Notes: generated by a model not told the origin, from the sequence alone. Shown: positions 1 through 8,035, counted from the first letter of the stretch. The stretch: 31,994 nt of DNA from Gemmatimonadota bacterium (GCA_018673255.1 JABHDC010000260.1:1-31994), one strand, 5' to 3'. Numbers and translations: made by a program.

Positions 1-1
1 C

Positions 2-988
2 ATCTACTTCCAGCCGGATCTCTCCCTTTACGCCGATACGGCAATCCGACCGCGTGTCGCGGATCTGGTGCAGCACGGCAATCCTATGGCCCGGCTGGCA
101 GACCAGACCCAGCGTGTCGGGCTCGATTTCATCTCCTGGACGGTCTGTCTTCACAACAGTGATTTGGCACAGAAGTACCCGTCTCTCGCTCAGCAGACCG
201 CCTACGGAGACCGCCTCGGCTGGATTCTGTGTCCGGGCGAGGAAGACGTGCGAGCCTACGTCGTGGCCATTTGCAGGGATCTGGTGGCAAACTACGGTGT
301 GAAGCGACTGGAACTGGAGACCTGCAACTTCGGTGGCTATGGTCACCACCATCATCACCCGAAGGACGGTGTGCCCCTGGGGAATGTGGGCCGATACCTC
401 TATAGCCTGAGCTTCTCAGATGGCTGTCGGTCCCGAGGTCAGAAGTTGGGCATCGATGTCGATCGGCTGGCCAGTTGGGTGCGAATGCAACTGGACCCGA
501 TATTTCGGGGCGGCCAGCCACTGGAGGGTGATCTGGAAGGCTTCGTTGCCGCCCATCAGGAACTGGCTGACTACCAGCAGATGCGGGAGGAGACGGTCAG
601 TTCACTGGTAACAGATATCCGTCGAGCCTGCCCCGACACTCAGATCTCCTTCCTGCTCATGGGGGATCGATGGACTTCGGGGATTCGAGCAGATCAGCTT
701 CAGCGCGATGCCGATCGGATGGGGATTCTCGCCTACACCGCCAGTCCTGATGAGGCCCAGGGCATGATTGAGAAGGCCATGGACCGGGGTGTGCCGAGTG
801 TGGATCGACTCGTCACCGGCCTGTGTGCCTATCCGCCTGCCTCTCCCGACGCACAGACCCTGGCAGCCGTCATGGCGCGGGCGCGAAGTCTGAACGTCGA
901 GGAGTTTTCCTTCTACAACTACGGGATCATGCCCGAGGCCTGTCTTGAGTGGGTAAGTTCCTGTATTCAAGGGACTTCCGACTCCTGA
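2..988 (+). CDS. TIM-barrel-like hypothetical protein (5' end outside window)
   Basis: The frame is open from base 2 with no stop, so the gene begins before the window; a GTG at 68 is only an internal candidate. The visible part is about 328 residues. It opens with a strand-like FQPDLSLY segment and contains LDFISWTVCLHNS, LCPGEEDVRAYV and LELETCNFGGYGH followed by a natural five-His run. Alternating hydrophobic strands and helices, with charged or aromatic residues at strand ends, look like a (beta/alpha)8 hydrolase-type barrel. I recall similar uncharacterised proteins in actinobacteria, but from memory only. I see no signal peptide because the N-terminus is missing. The function is unknown; a carbohydrate-active role is a guess. 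It ends just before a strong promoter for the next genes, so it closes its own transcription unit. Confidence 0.7.
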   Translation: MYFQPDLSLYADTAIRPRVADLVQHGNPMARLADQTQRVGLDFISWTVCLHNSDLAQKYPSLAQQTAYGDRLGWILCPGEEDVRAYVVAICRDLVANYGVKRLELETCNFGGYGHHHHHPKDGVPLGNVGRYLYSLSFSDGCRSRGQKLGIDVDRLASWVRMQLDPIFRGGQPLEGDLEGFVAAHQELADYQQMREETVSSLVTDIRRACPDTQISFLLMGDRWTSGIRADQLQRDADRMGILAYTASPDEAQGMIEKAMDRGVPSVDRLVTGLCAYPPASPDAQTLAAVMARARSLNVEEFSFYNYGIMPEACLEWVSSCIQGTSDS

Positions 989-995
989 CCTCATC

Positions 996-1024
996 TTGAC
1001 ACCTATCCTGGGGCCGAGTATATT
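996..1024 (+). promoter_or_regulatory. Consensus sigma70-type promoter
   Basis: A perfect -35 TTGACA (996-1001) is followed by exactly 17 bases and a -10 TATATT (1019-1024, 5 of 6 matches to TATAAT). It lies 8 bases after the stop of the upstream gene and about 90 bases before the GTG of the Fe-S scaffold gene. It is among the best promoter matches I saw in the window and probably drives the scaffold-superoxide dismutase pair. Confidence 0.75.
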
Positions 1025-1111
1025 CGCGCCCACTCAAATAGTTCATTCCTGCCTCACATTGCCGTCAATCACGGCCTCCGACCCGGTCCGTAATCCTGGG
1101 CGGAGAAGGGT

Positions 1112-1510
1112 GTGCCTGTGTCCGCTTACAATGACACGGTCCTCGACCACTATAATCATCCTCGAAATGTCGGCACACTCCCCGAGGCCAATGCCATCGG
1201 TCAGGCGGAGAATTCGGCTTGCGGGGACGTGCTACATCTGTATCTACAGATCCAGGACGGGCATGTGACTGCTGCGAGCTTCAAGACATTCGGATGTGCA
1301 GCGGCCATTGCCGCCGGGTCTCGTCTGACCGAACTGGTCCAGGGAATGACGCTGGAAGAACTGGCCCATGTGCGTCGCCAGGATGTGATTGACGCGCTCG
1401 GGGGCCTGCCGCCAATGAAGACACACTGCTCCGTTCTGGCAGAAGACGCCATACGTGCCGCACTCGACGATTACGGGTCGGAGCGTCCGGTCACAGGATC
1501 CGCGAGCTGA
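1112..1510 (+). CDS. Fe-S cluster assembly scaffold, IscU/SufU (NifU N-terminal) family
   Basis: The 132-residue protein matches IscU/SufU/NifU-N scaffolds, which assemble [2Fe-2S] or [4Fe-4S] clusters from cysteine-desulfurase sulfur and pass them to apoproteins in the cytoplasm. The opening YNDTVLDHYNHPRNVG is the family hallmark. All three cluster cysteines are visible: SACGD, then FGCAAAIAAGS, then THCSVLAEDA. Length is normal. The GTG at 1112 has GGAG six bases upstream; a second GTG at 1118 would shorten it by two residues. No desulfurase (IscS/SufS) or SufBCD gene is adjacent. The next gene is superoxide dismutase 98 bp away, probably co-transcribed, a pairing that would make sense in oxidative stress because superoxide damages Fe-S clusters. 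Whether it is SufU or IscU type cannot be settled here. Confidence 0.9.
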   Translation: MPVSAYNDTVLDHYNHPRNVGTLPEANAIGQAENSACGDVLHLYLQIQDGHVTAASFKTFGCAAAIAAGSRLTELVQGMTLEELAHVRRQDVIDALGGLPPMKTHCSVLAEDAIRAALDDYGSERPVTGSAS

Positions 1511-1608
1511 ACGATCTGCCCGGGCCTGGTGTCCGCACAGAAGCTGATCATCAACCAACCACACACAGCCACATCACCCGATACGCCCACTGAAAGGAAT
1601 CACCCAGC

Positions 1609-2223
1609 ATGGCACACACACTTCCGGATCTGCCTTACGCCTACGACGCACTCGAATCGACGATCGACGCGCGTACGATGGAGATCCATCACAGCAAGCA
1701 CCACAATGCCTATGTCACAAATCTCAATGCAGCCCTCGAAGGTCATGACGCTCTGGCGGCCAAGAGCATCGAGGATCTGATCACCGATCTGGATGCCATT
1801 CCCGAAGACATCCGGACCGCCGTCCGCAACAATGGTGGTGGCCACGCCAACCACGCACTGTTCTGGCAGTGTCTGGCACCCGAGGGGCAGGGGGGCGAGC
1901 CCTCTGCTGAACTGGCCGCCGCCATCTCGGCCGCCTGGGGCAGCATGGAGGCGGGACATGAGGCTCTCGTGAAGGCCGGCATGACGCGTTTTGGCAGCGG
2001 TTGGGCATGGTGTGTCGTGAAAGATGGCAAACTCGACATCCTCAGCACGGCCAATCAGGACAGCCCCCTGATGACGGGTGACGGCACGCCGATCCTCGGT
2101 ATCGACGTCTGGGAGCACGCCTACTACCTGAACTACCAGAATCGTCGTCCTGATTACCTGGAGGCGATCACCAAGATCATCAATTGGAACGAAGTGAACA
2201 GCCGCTTCGCCGCCGCACTGTAA
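1609..2223 (+). CDS. sodA: Superoxide dismutase, Mn-type (Fe/Mn family)
   Basis: A 204-residue Fe/Mn superoxide dismutase converting superoxide to O2 and H2O2. N-terminal PYAYDALES and [13 protein letters not shown] give the first metal His (H27) and the gateway His and Tyr. [13 protein letters not shown] gives the second metal His. [18 protein letters not shown] supplies the Asp and His ligands. The GGG in that second motif and the NQDSP segment (outer-sphere Gln in the C-terminal domain) are typical of Mn rather than Fe enzymes, although cambialistic activity cannot be excluded. There is no signal peptide, so it is cytosolic. AAAGGA about 12 bases before ATG 1609 is a reasonable ribosome site. 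It follows the Fe-S scaffold gene and is followed by a strong hairpin. Confidence 0.95.
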   Translation: MAHTLPDLPYAYDALESTIDARTMEIHHSKHHNAYVTNLNAALEGHDALAAKSIEDLITDLDAIPEDIRTAVRNNGGGHANHALFWQCLAPEGQGGEPSAELAAAISAAWGSMEAGHEALVKAGMTRFGSGWAWCVVKDGKLDILSTANQDSPLMTGDGTPILGIDVWEHAYYLNYQNRRPDYLEAITKIINWNEVNSRFAAAL

Positions 2224-2253
2224 GCGACCTGGGTCACTACTTTACGCCTCACG

Positions 2254-2287
2254 AGCACGGTCCCGGTTCAGCTGCCGGGATCGTGCT
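2254..2287 (+). terminator. Hairpin after superoxide dismutase gene
   Basis: Arms at 2254-2266 and 2275-2287 pair over 13 bp with one G-U wobble around an 8-base loop. No U-tract follows, so it is either a weak terminator or an mRNA-stabilising 3' hairpin ending the scaffold-sod transcript. It lies in the 149-bp gap before the aminomutase gene. Confidence 0.5.
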
Positions 2288-2372
2288 GTGGGCGCAAAGT
2301 GCATGAAACCATCAGGATGCTCGTATCCCTGAAGGGCAGCGCCTCGACCACCATCTACGCGCGGGAGTTTCC

Positions 2373-3824
2373 ATGACCATCCACAGCTCAGATTGTGGCT
2401 GTGCAGAATTGCCAGAGGACGGAGAGGCGGCCGGTCCATGTAGTGGGGCGGCCGACGACCGATCGACTCCAATCCAGGCCGCCGGAGAACCGGCGCGGCT
2501 CGATGAATCCCATCGTGAACTGCGCGATGATGATTTCTGGCGACAGATTCCCGCCTATGCCGATCTGACGGCGGCGGAATTCCACGACCATCGTTTCCAG
2601 AGTCGCAACTGCGTGACCAGTGTCCGCAAGTTGCGCGATCTGCTCGGTGATCGGCTCAGTGACGCGTTCTACGCAGACGCTGAAGCGGGGACGGCCCACT
2701 CCACGATGAGTGTGCGGATCTCGCCCTACATTCTGTCGCTCATCGACTGGTCGGCACCTGAGACCGATCCACTGCGAACCCAGTTCCTGCCGCTGGCCTC
2801 ACGTCTTCAGCCCGATCATCCGGAACTGGCTCTCGACTCCCTCAATGAGCAGGGCGACTCGCCCGTTGAGGGACTGACACACCGTTACCACGATCGTGCC
2901 CTGTTCCTGGCACTGGATACGTGTCCCGTCTATTGCCGTTTCTGCACTCGATCCTATTCGGTCGGTCTCGATACGCAGGATGTGGAGAAAGTCCACTTCG
3001 GCGCCAGCAGCGAGCGTTGGGAACGCGTCTTCGATTACATCCGCGAGCACGACGAACTCGAAGACATCGTGGTCAGTGGTGGCGACATGTACAATCTCCG
3101 GGCGGAGCAGATCAGCTACCTCGGACACACGCTGCTCGACATCGATCATATCCGTCGTTTCCGCTTTGCCACCAAAGGGCCGGCGGTGATGCCGCAGAAG
3201 CTGCTCACCGATCACGACTGGCTGGCGGCACTGACAGGTGTTGTCGAAGAAGGACGCCGCCGTCACAAACTGGTCGCCGTGCACACGCACTTCAATCACC
3301 CCAATGAGATCACCGATATCTCCCGCCAGGCTCTCAATCGCCTGGTCGAAGCGGGTGTGACGGTTCGGAATCAGTCTGTGCTGCAGCGTGGTGTGAATGA
3401 CGATGTCGAGGTGATGCGTCGCCTGGTGAGACGCCTCGGATACGTGGGTGTGCAACCCTACTACGTTTTCGTCCACGACATGGTTCGGGGTGTTGAGGAA
3501 TTGCGCACCAGTCTGCAGACCGCGATTGATCTCGAAAAGCAGGTACGCGGCGCTACGGCAGGTTACCACATGCCTACCTTTATCCTCGATACGATGGGTG
3601 GGGGCGGCAAGCGACATGTGCATGGGCATGAAACCTATGACCCGAAGACGGGAATTGCGGTCTTCCACAGTCCCGTCGTGAGGCCCGGGCAACAGTTTCT
3701 CTACTTTGATCCAATCGACGAGCTCTCGCCGTCGATGCAGCAGCGCTGGGCGGATGTCGATGCACGGCGCCAGATGATCGATCAGGCGCTGGCGATGGCT
3801 CGGGTCTCGCCGGTGAGCGACTGA
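2373..3824 (+). CDS. KamA-family radical SAM aminomutase (lysine 2,3-aminomutase-like)
   Basis: 483 residues. The radical-SAM motif CPVYCRFC (C184, C188, C191) binds the [4Fe-4S] cluster that cleaves S-adenosylmethionine. The flanking RSYSVG, VVSGGDMYN and VHTHFNHPNEI are KamA-family segments. The PLP-binding lysine is K413 in the MGGGGKR motif. Known members move an amino group from C2 to C3 of lysine or glutamate; which substrate applies here is not decidable by eye. The protein is longer than clostridial lysine aminomutase (about 416 aa) because of an acidic, Cys-containing N-terminal stretch (residues 1-50, with CGC near residue 8) and a C-terminal extension. ATG 2373 has GGGAG a few bases upstream. 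No lysine-fermentation or beta-lysine acetyltransferase genes flank it, so beta-lysine as an osmolyte, or another product, is possible. Confidence 0.85.
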   Translation: MTIHSSDCGCAELPEDGEAAGPCSGAADDRSTPIQAAGEPARLDESHRELRDDDFWRQIPAYADLTAAEFHDHRFQSRNCVTSVRKLRDLLGDRLSDAFYADAEAGTAHSTMSVRISPYILSLIDWSAPETDPLRTQFLPLASRLQPDHPELALDSLNEQGDSPVEGLTHRYHDRALFLALDTCPVYCRFCTRSYSVGLDTQDVEKVHFGASSERWERVFDYIREHDELEDIVVSGGDMYNLRAEQISYLGHTLLDIDHIRRFRFATKGPAVMPQKLLTDHDWLAALTGVVEEGRRRHKLVAVHTHFNHPNEITDISRQALNRLVEAGVTVRNQSVLQRGVNDDVEVMRRLVRRLGYVGVQPYYVFVHDMVRGVEELRTSLQTAIDLEKQVRGATAGYHMPTFILDTMGGGGKRHVHGHETYDPKTGIAVFHSPVVRPGQQFLYFDPIDELSPSMQQRWADVDARRQMIDQALAMARVSPVSD

Positions 3825-3882
3825 TCGCCGAAGCGGTATCTTTGGGGTAACCGGACACGCGTGTTAGAACGGGTGACAAAAA

Positions 3883-5601
3883 ATGGAATCGACGACGAAG
3901 TCCATCCTCGCAGGCGCAGACCTGTGGGTGGCTGTCTCCAGTGGCCTGGGTCTGCTGTTGATCGGCGTCGGCCTGGGCTATTTCATCAGCCAGTATCTGA
4001 GGAAGAGCACCCAGCATCGTCTCGAAGAAGAGGCCGAGGATCGTGCTCGTCGGCGTCTGGAGGAAGAGGAGCGCGCTGAGCGTATCGCCTTCCTCGAAGA
4101 GAAGGACGGCTGGTATCAGTCCAAGGCGACGCAGGAGCGGGATGTCGAGGAGCGACTCGAGACGCAGGCGCAGAAGGACAAGGAACTTGGCCTCCGCGAC
4201 AGGGATCTCGACAACCAGCGCAGCGAATTGCAGAAGGAGTGGGGGCGGCTGAAGAATGGCGAACGCCGTCTCAGCTCGAGAGAGCGGGCCCTGCGCGATA
4301 CGGAGCTCGAGCTGGATAAAGTGAAGACGGAGTTCCGGGAGAAGCTCGAACTGGTCGCCAGCCTGACCGAGGAAGAGGCGAAGGAGCAGCTTCTCGAACA
4401 CCTGGCCGGAGATGTGCGCGGACGTGCAGCGGCGATGATCCGTGCCGAGCGTACACGGGCCAAGGAAGAAGCGGACCGTGAAGCTCGACAGATCGTCGCC
4501 CAGGCGATCCAGCGTTGTGCTGTCGAGGAGGCCGAGCAGGCGGCGACGTCGACGGTCACCCTCCCCAGTGAGAATCTGAAGAGTCGGATTATCGGCAAGG
4601 AGGGGCGCAATGTGCGGACCTTCGAGAATGCGACTGGTGTGAAGGTCGTCGTCGACGATACGCCCGACACCGTATTGCTGTCCTCCTTCGATCCGCTCAA
4701 ACGCGAAGTCGCTGCCAAGGCGATGGAGCGGCTGATCAAGGATGGTGGATTCACCCCAGCCCACATCGAGTCCGTCGTTACCGAGGCCAAGAGCGAGTTG
4801 GATCACGAGATGGAGGATGCCGGGCGCAAGGCGCTCAACGAGATCGGTGCTGCCGATTATCATCCTGATCTTCCGGCCTCGCTTGGCCGACTGAAGTTCC
4901 GGTCCAGCTATGGGCAGAATCAGTTGCAGCACTGCCTGGAAGTGGCGCAGTTGACGGGCCTGATGGCCACTGACATCGGTCTGGATGTGGCACTGGCGAA
5001 ACGGGCGGGTCTGCTGCACGATATTGGCAAGACCATCTCGCGCGAACAGGAAGGCACGCACATCGAGCTTGGCATCGAGTTGGCCGAGCGCTTTGGCGAG
5101 CATCCGGTGGTGCTGGAGGTGATCGCCGAGCACCATGAGGATCACGAGCGTCTTGACCCGATCTGCTTTCTCGTCAAAGCAGCGGATGCGATCTCTTCGA
5201 TCCGTCCGGGAGGACGCCGTGAGAATCCCGAAGGATATGCTCACCGGATCATGAAGTTGACGGAGATCGCCAATTCCTTTGAAGGTGTGAAGGACGTCTA
5301 CGCGATCAATGCGGGTCGCGAGATCCGCGTGATGGTGCGGGGGGATCGGATCAGTGACGATGATGCGGAGATCCTGGCTTTCGACATCGCCGAGCGGGTG
5401 CGCAACGAACTGACCTTCGCCGGCGAAGTAAAAGTGATGGTCGTACGCGAGACGCGTGCGGTTCGGTATACAGGGCCCACGCACCGTTCGCGTCCATCGC
5501 GGGGCAATGCACCGGGACGCAGCCGTTCCCCGCGTCGTCCTGCCGCCAATGGTGGCCCGCGCAATGGCTCCGGACGTAATGGGGACCGGGACGGACACTG
5601 A
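3883..5601 (+). CDS. rny: Ribonuclease Y with added basic C-terminal tail
   Basis: 572 residues in standard RNase Y order: one N-terminal membrane helix (about 14-37); a long charged coiled coil (about 45-210, rich in Glu/Arg); a KH RNA-binding domain with IIGKEGRN near residue 236; and an HD phosphohydrolase domain with LLHDIGK (H379, D380) plus IAEHHEDHE. RNase Y is a membrane-anchored endoribonuclease that starts mRNA decay. The family normally ends soon after the VRETRAVRY segment (about 530); here some 41 further residues follow, rich in Arg, Gly, Ser, Pro and Asn and predicted disordered. That tail could bind RNA or partners (inference). The 3' end overlaps a possible start (5579) of the ferredoxin gene. 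Confidence 0.95.
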   Translation: MESTTKSILAGADLWVAVSSGLGLLLIGVGLGYFISQYLRKSTQHRLEEEAEDRARRRLEEEERAERIAFLEEKDGWYQSKATQERDVEERLETQAQKDKELGLRDRDLDNQRSELQKEWGRLKNGERRLSSRERALRDTELELDKVKTEFREKLELVASLTEEEAKEQLLEHLAGDVRGRAAAMIRAERTRAKEEADREARQIVAQAIQRCAVEEAEQAATSTVTLPSENLKSRIIGKEGRNVRTFENATGVKVVVDDTPDTVLLSSFDPLKREVAAKAMERLIKDGGFTPAHIESVVTEAKSELDHEMEDAGRKALNEIGAADYHPDLPASLGRLKFRSSYGQNQLQHCLEVAQLTGLMATDIGLDVALAKRAGLLHDIGKTISREQEGTHIELGIELAERFGEHPVVLEVIAEHHEDHERLDPICFLVKAADAISSIRPGGRRENPEGYAHRIMKLTEIANSFEGVKDVYAINAGREIRVMVRGDRISDDDAEILAFDIAERVRNELTFAGEVKVMVVRETRAVRYTGPTHRSRPSRGNAPGRSRSPRRPAANGGPRNGSGRNGDRDGH

Positions 5602-5605
5602 AGTG

Positions 5606-6022
5606 ATGGGAATGCGGCTGGCCATGGGGCGTCTGTTACGGCGTCGGACGAGTCTCGTGCCAGCTCTGCCACGCAGTGGCCGACCGCGACTGCTGGGTGA
5701 TGAAAGGTCGCTGGGCGACGAGAAGAGGTCCGAGGGCACAGCCGGTGACGTCGATGTGCGCTGCACGGCCTGCGCACTGTGCATGGCCGCATGTCCGAGC
5801 GCGTGTATCCATGTGGAGGCCGGCCCCCGACCCGGGACGCTGGCAGGTTCCGGTGATCGCATGGCCAGCATGTTCGAGATCGACCTGGGGCGTTGTGTCC
5901 TCTGTGGTCTGTGCGCCCAGGCCTGCCCTGTCGATGCCATCCGGCTGGATGGCGCGCTACCATCCTGGGCCCCGAACCGCGCGGCGCTGCATCTGGATCT
6001 GGATGCGCTGAAGCGCATCTGA
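5606..6022 (+). CDS. NuoI-like 2[4Fe-4S] ferredoxin
   Basis: About 138 residues from ATG 5606; in-frame ATGs at 5579 (inside the rny 3' end) and 5624 are alternatives with no clear ribosome site to decide. Two cluster motifs are obvious: RCTACALCMAACPSACIHVE and RCVLCGLCAQACPVDAIRLD, each CX2CX2CX3CP. Their spacing and the HVEAGP and MFEIDLGRCV context closely resemble complex I subunit NuoI. The N-terminal part is short, Arg-rich and unlike full NuoI, and no other nuo gene is near, so I call it a NuoI-like ferredoxin rather than complex I. It overlaps dxr by TGATG. Because the downstream MEP-pathway enzymes IspG and IspH need ferredoxin-type electrons, a donor role is an attractive inference. 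Confidence 0.8.
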   Translation: MGMRLAMGRLLRRRTSLVPALPRSGRPRLLGDERSLGDEKRSEGTAGDVDVRCTACALCMAACPSACIHVEAGPRPGTLAGSGDRMASMFEIDLGRCVLCGLCAQACPVDAIRLDGALPSWAPNRAALHLDLDALKRI

Positions 6023-7245
6023 TGCCGGCCATGCCGGGCAAACCCGAGTCCATTGTGTCGCAATCCTCCCGCCAGCCACGTGGTGTGGTTGTCCTGGGCT
6101 GTACCGGCTCGATTGGCGAGACCACATTCACGGTATTGGAAGGCCTTGAGAAGCAGGCGGGCCCCGACCTGCGGGTCATCGGGCTCAGTGCCGGTCGACG
6201 CGTCGACCGCCTGATCGAACAGGCGCGGCGCTGGCAGGTTCAGGTGGTCTGCGTTGCTGATGCCTCAGACCGTGTCCGTGTGCAGGAGGCGTTGCCCGGA
6301 TGTGTCGTGCTCAGTGGGGTTGAAGGTCTCGAGTCCCTCGTCGAATACGAGGGGGTCGATGTGGTTGTGAATGGTCTGGTAGGGGCTGTCGGCCTTGGGC
6401 CGACGCTGGCAGCGCTGGATGCAGGGCGTGATGTGGCGATGGCGAACAAGGAGCCCTTGGTCATGGCTGGTGGTCTGGTGTTGGATCGGGCCCGGCAGAC
6501 AGGGGCGCGGATCCTGCCCGTAGATTCAGAGCCGAGTGCCATGTGGCAGTGTCTGAGTGGGGAACGGGTGCAGGACGTGTCGCACCTCATTCTCACAGCG
6601 TCCGGTGGGGCATTCCGTGGTAGGCCCCGAGCTGATCTGGCGGGTGTGACGCCGACCGAGGCACTGCATCACCCCACGTGGAAGATGGGGCCGAAGATCA
6701 CCATCGACTCGGCCACATTGATGAACAAAGGTTTCGAGGTGATAGAGGCGGCCTGGTTGTTTGATGTTCCCGTCGATGCCGTCGAGGTCCTGTTGCACGC
6801 CGAATCGATCGTGCATTCCCTGGTGGAGTTCGTCGATGGCGCAATTCTGGCCCATCTGGGTCGAACGGACATGGCTCTGCCGATCCAATATGCCCTGACC
6901 GAACCGGGTCGTTACCCTGGCCCGCTGCAGCGTCTCAATCTGGCAGAAGTCGGTGCTCTGCATTTCGAATCGCCCGATCTGGACGAATTTCCCGGACTGA
7001 GGCTTTGTTATGAGGCTGGCAGGGCCGGTGGCAGTGCGCCGGCGGTGCTGAATGCCGCCAACGAGGAGGCGGTGGCCGCCTTCCTGGCGGGAGCGGTGGG
7101 CTTCCTCGACATTCACCGCATTAATGAGCGAGTCCTGGCCGATCATCGATGGGAGAAGGTCGATGAGATCGCACAGATTCTGACCGTGGATCGCTGGGCG
7201 CGGACCTGCGCACGGACCATCATTTCTTCCCTGAGAGAGGAATGA
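6022..7245 (+). CDS. dxr: 1-deoxy-D-xylulose 5-phosphate reductoisomerase
   Basis: About 407 residues from ATG 6022, whose A is the last base of the preceding TGA; an ATG at 6031 is also possible. The enzyme makes 2-C-methyl-D-erythritol 4-phosphate with NADPH in the MEP isoprenoid pathway. Visible motifs are the Rossmann GCTGSIGETT, ANKEPLV, the metal-binding DSE (D168, E170), TASGGAFR, HHPTWKMGPKITIDSATLMN, HAESIVHSLVEF and NAANEEAV near the C-terminus. One oddity: the position after DSE, His in E. coli (H153), is Pro (P171), giving VDSEPSAMWQ. Other catalytic residues appear intact, so it is probably active. In many bacteria dxr sits with cdsA and rseP; here a small membrane protein and a QueD-like gene follow instead. 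Confidence 0.95.
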   Translation: MPAMPGKPESIVSQSSRQPRGVVVLGCTGSIGETTFTVLEGLEKQAGPDLRVIGLSAGRRVDRLIEQARRWQVQVVCVADASDRVRVQEALPGCVVLSGVEGLESLVEYEGVDVVVNGLVGAVGLGPTLAALDAGRDVAMANKEPLVMAGGLVLDRARQTGARILPVDSEPSAMWQCLSGERVQDVSHLILTASGGAFRGRPRADLAGVTPTEALHHPTWKMGPKITIDSATLMNKGFEVIEAAWLFDVPVDAVEVLLHAESIVHSLVEFVDGAILAHLGRTDMALPIQYALTEPGRYPGPLQRLNLAEVGALHFESPDLDEFPGLRLCYEAGRAGGSAPAVLNAANEEAVAAFLAGAVGFLDIHRINERVLADHRWEKVDEIAQILTVDRWARTCARTIISSLREE

Positions 7246-7246
7246 C

Positions 7247-7567
7247 TTGAGCAAGAGCAAGACACGCCGCAAGACATCGTCTGAGGGGGCCCCGGCACCC
7301 GACCCGATCGATCACTCCGAGAGCATCGCAACCTGTCAGCGCATCCTGCGCTCGCTCACGGGGGTGATGATCGGCGCTTTCGTGTCCATCGTCGTGTTGA
7401 CGACCATATCCGTCGGTGATTTTGTGCAATTCGTGGGCAGGGGGCTCTATTATGCCATCCTTGCATCGGCTGTGATCTCCCTGGCAGTCTGGGCGTTTCG
7501 GGTTCGTCTCGAACGACAGATGGGCAAGAACACGGCCATTGGTGCCGAAGTACTGAAGGGGCTGTAA
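7247..7567 (+). CDS. Small membrane protein with two helices, unknown function
   Basis: 106 residues from a TTG start one base after the dxr stop, with AGAGAGG a few bases upstream, which supports TTG over a downstream ATG at 7367. The first 30 residues are hydrophilic and basic. Two hydrophobic segments follow: LTGVMIGAFVSIVVLTTIS and GLYYAILASAVISLAVWAF, joined by a short loop, then a basic tail. That gives a helical hairpin with both ends probably in the cytoplasm. I recognise no family. The tight spacing on both sides (1 bp and 6 bp) puts it in the dxr-queD operon. Confidence 0.65.
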   Translation: MSKSKTRRKTSSEGAPAPDPIDHSESIATCQRILRSLTGVMIGAFVSIVVLTTISVGDFVQFVGRGLYYAILASAVISLAVWAFRVRLERQMGKNTAIGAEVLKGL

Positions 7568-7573
7568 CCAACT

Positions 7574-8011
7574 ATGGAACAGATCATCGCCAAGGGGCGC
7601 TTTCACGCTGCACATCGTCAACTGGGATATGAGGGGAAGTGCGCCTGGGTACACGGCCACACCTGGCGAGGCACCTTCACTGTGCGGGCCGAAGCATTCC
7701 CTCGGGACGATCTGGACATGTCCGTGGATTTCGGGGCGCTCAAGAAGATCTTCAAGGATCTGGATCACAAGATGCTCGTCTCCGAGCAGGATCGGACATT
7801 CCTGGACGCCGGACTCTTCGAGCCGGAGGGTGTCGTCATCATGCCGGGCAGCAATCCGAGTGTCGAGAATGTGACCCATTATTGCATGAACGAAGCGATC
7901 GATCGTCTGACCAGCCTGTTTCCTGGCCGTGGAATCGACTACGATTTGGAAGTGATGATCCAGGAGACAGACAATAACTTCTTTACCTTGCACCGCACCG
8001 TGAGCATCTGA
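7574..8011 (+). CDS. queD: 6-carboxytetrahydropterin synthase / PTPS family (QueD-like)
   Basis: 145 residues of the 6-pyruvoyltetrahydropterin synthase fold. Zinc ligands are the His of FHAAH (H14) and both His of HGH (H27, H29); the catalytic Cys is C23 in KCAWVHGH. DFGALK, PSVENVTHYC and the C-terminal IQETDNNF give the remaining family positions. The Cys four residues before HGH is the QueD/PTPS pattern. In bacteria QueD turns dihydroneopterin triphosphate into 6-carboxytetrahydropterin for queuosine and other 7-deazaguanines. No queC, queE or folE is in the window, so the pathway assignment rests on the family alone; another pterin role is possible. Start ATG 7574 lies 6 bp after the preceding stop. 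Confidence 0.85.
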   Translation: MEQIIAKGRFHAAHRQLGYEGKCAWVHGHTWRGTFTVRAEAFPRDDLDMSVDFGALKKIFKDLDHKMLVSEQDRTFLDAGLFEPEGVVIMPGSNPSVENVTHYCMNEAIDRLTSLFPGRGIDYDLEVMIQETDNNFFTLHRTVSI

Positions 8012-8035
8012 CCCCCCCTCGACCGGATCTGGCCC

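Noticed and set aside
2799..3692. 297-codon minus-strand frame
   Set aside because: Entirely antisense to the radical SAM gene, which has intact catalytic motifs.
3580..6063. 827-codon open frame on the minus strand
   Set aside because: It lies antisense to the clearly real rny, ferredoxin and kamA genes, shows no domain, and its composition is the usual mirror of GC-rich coding DNA.
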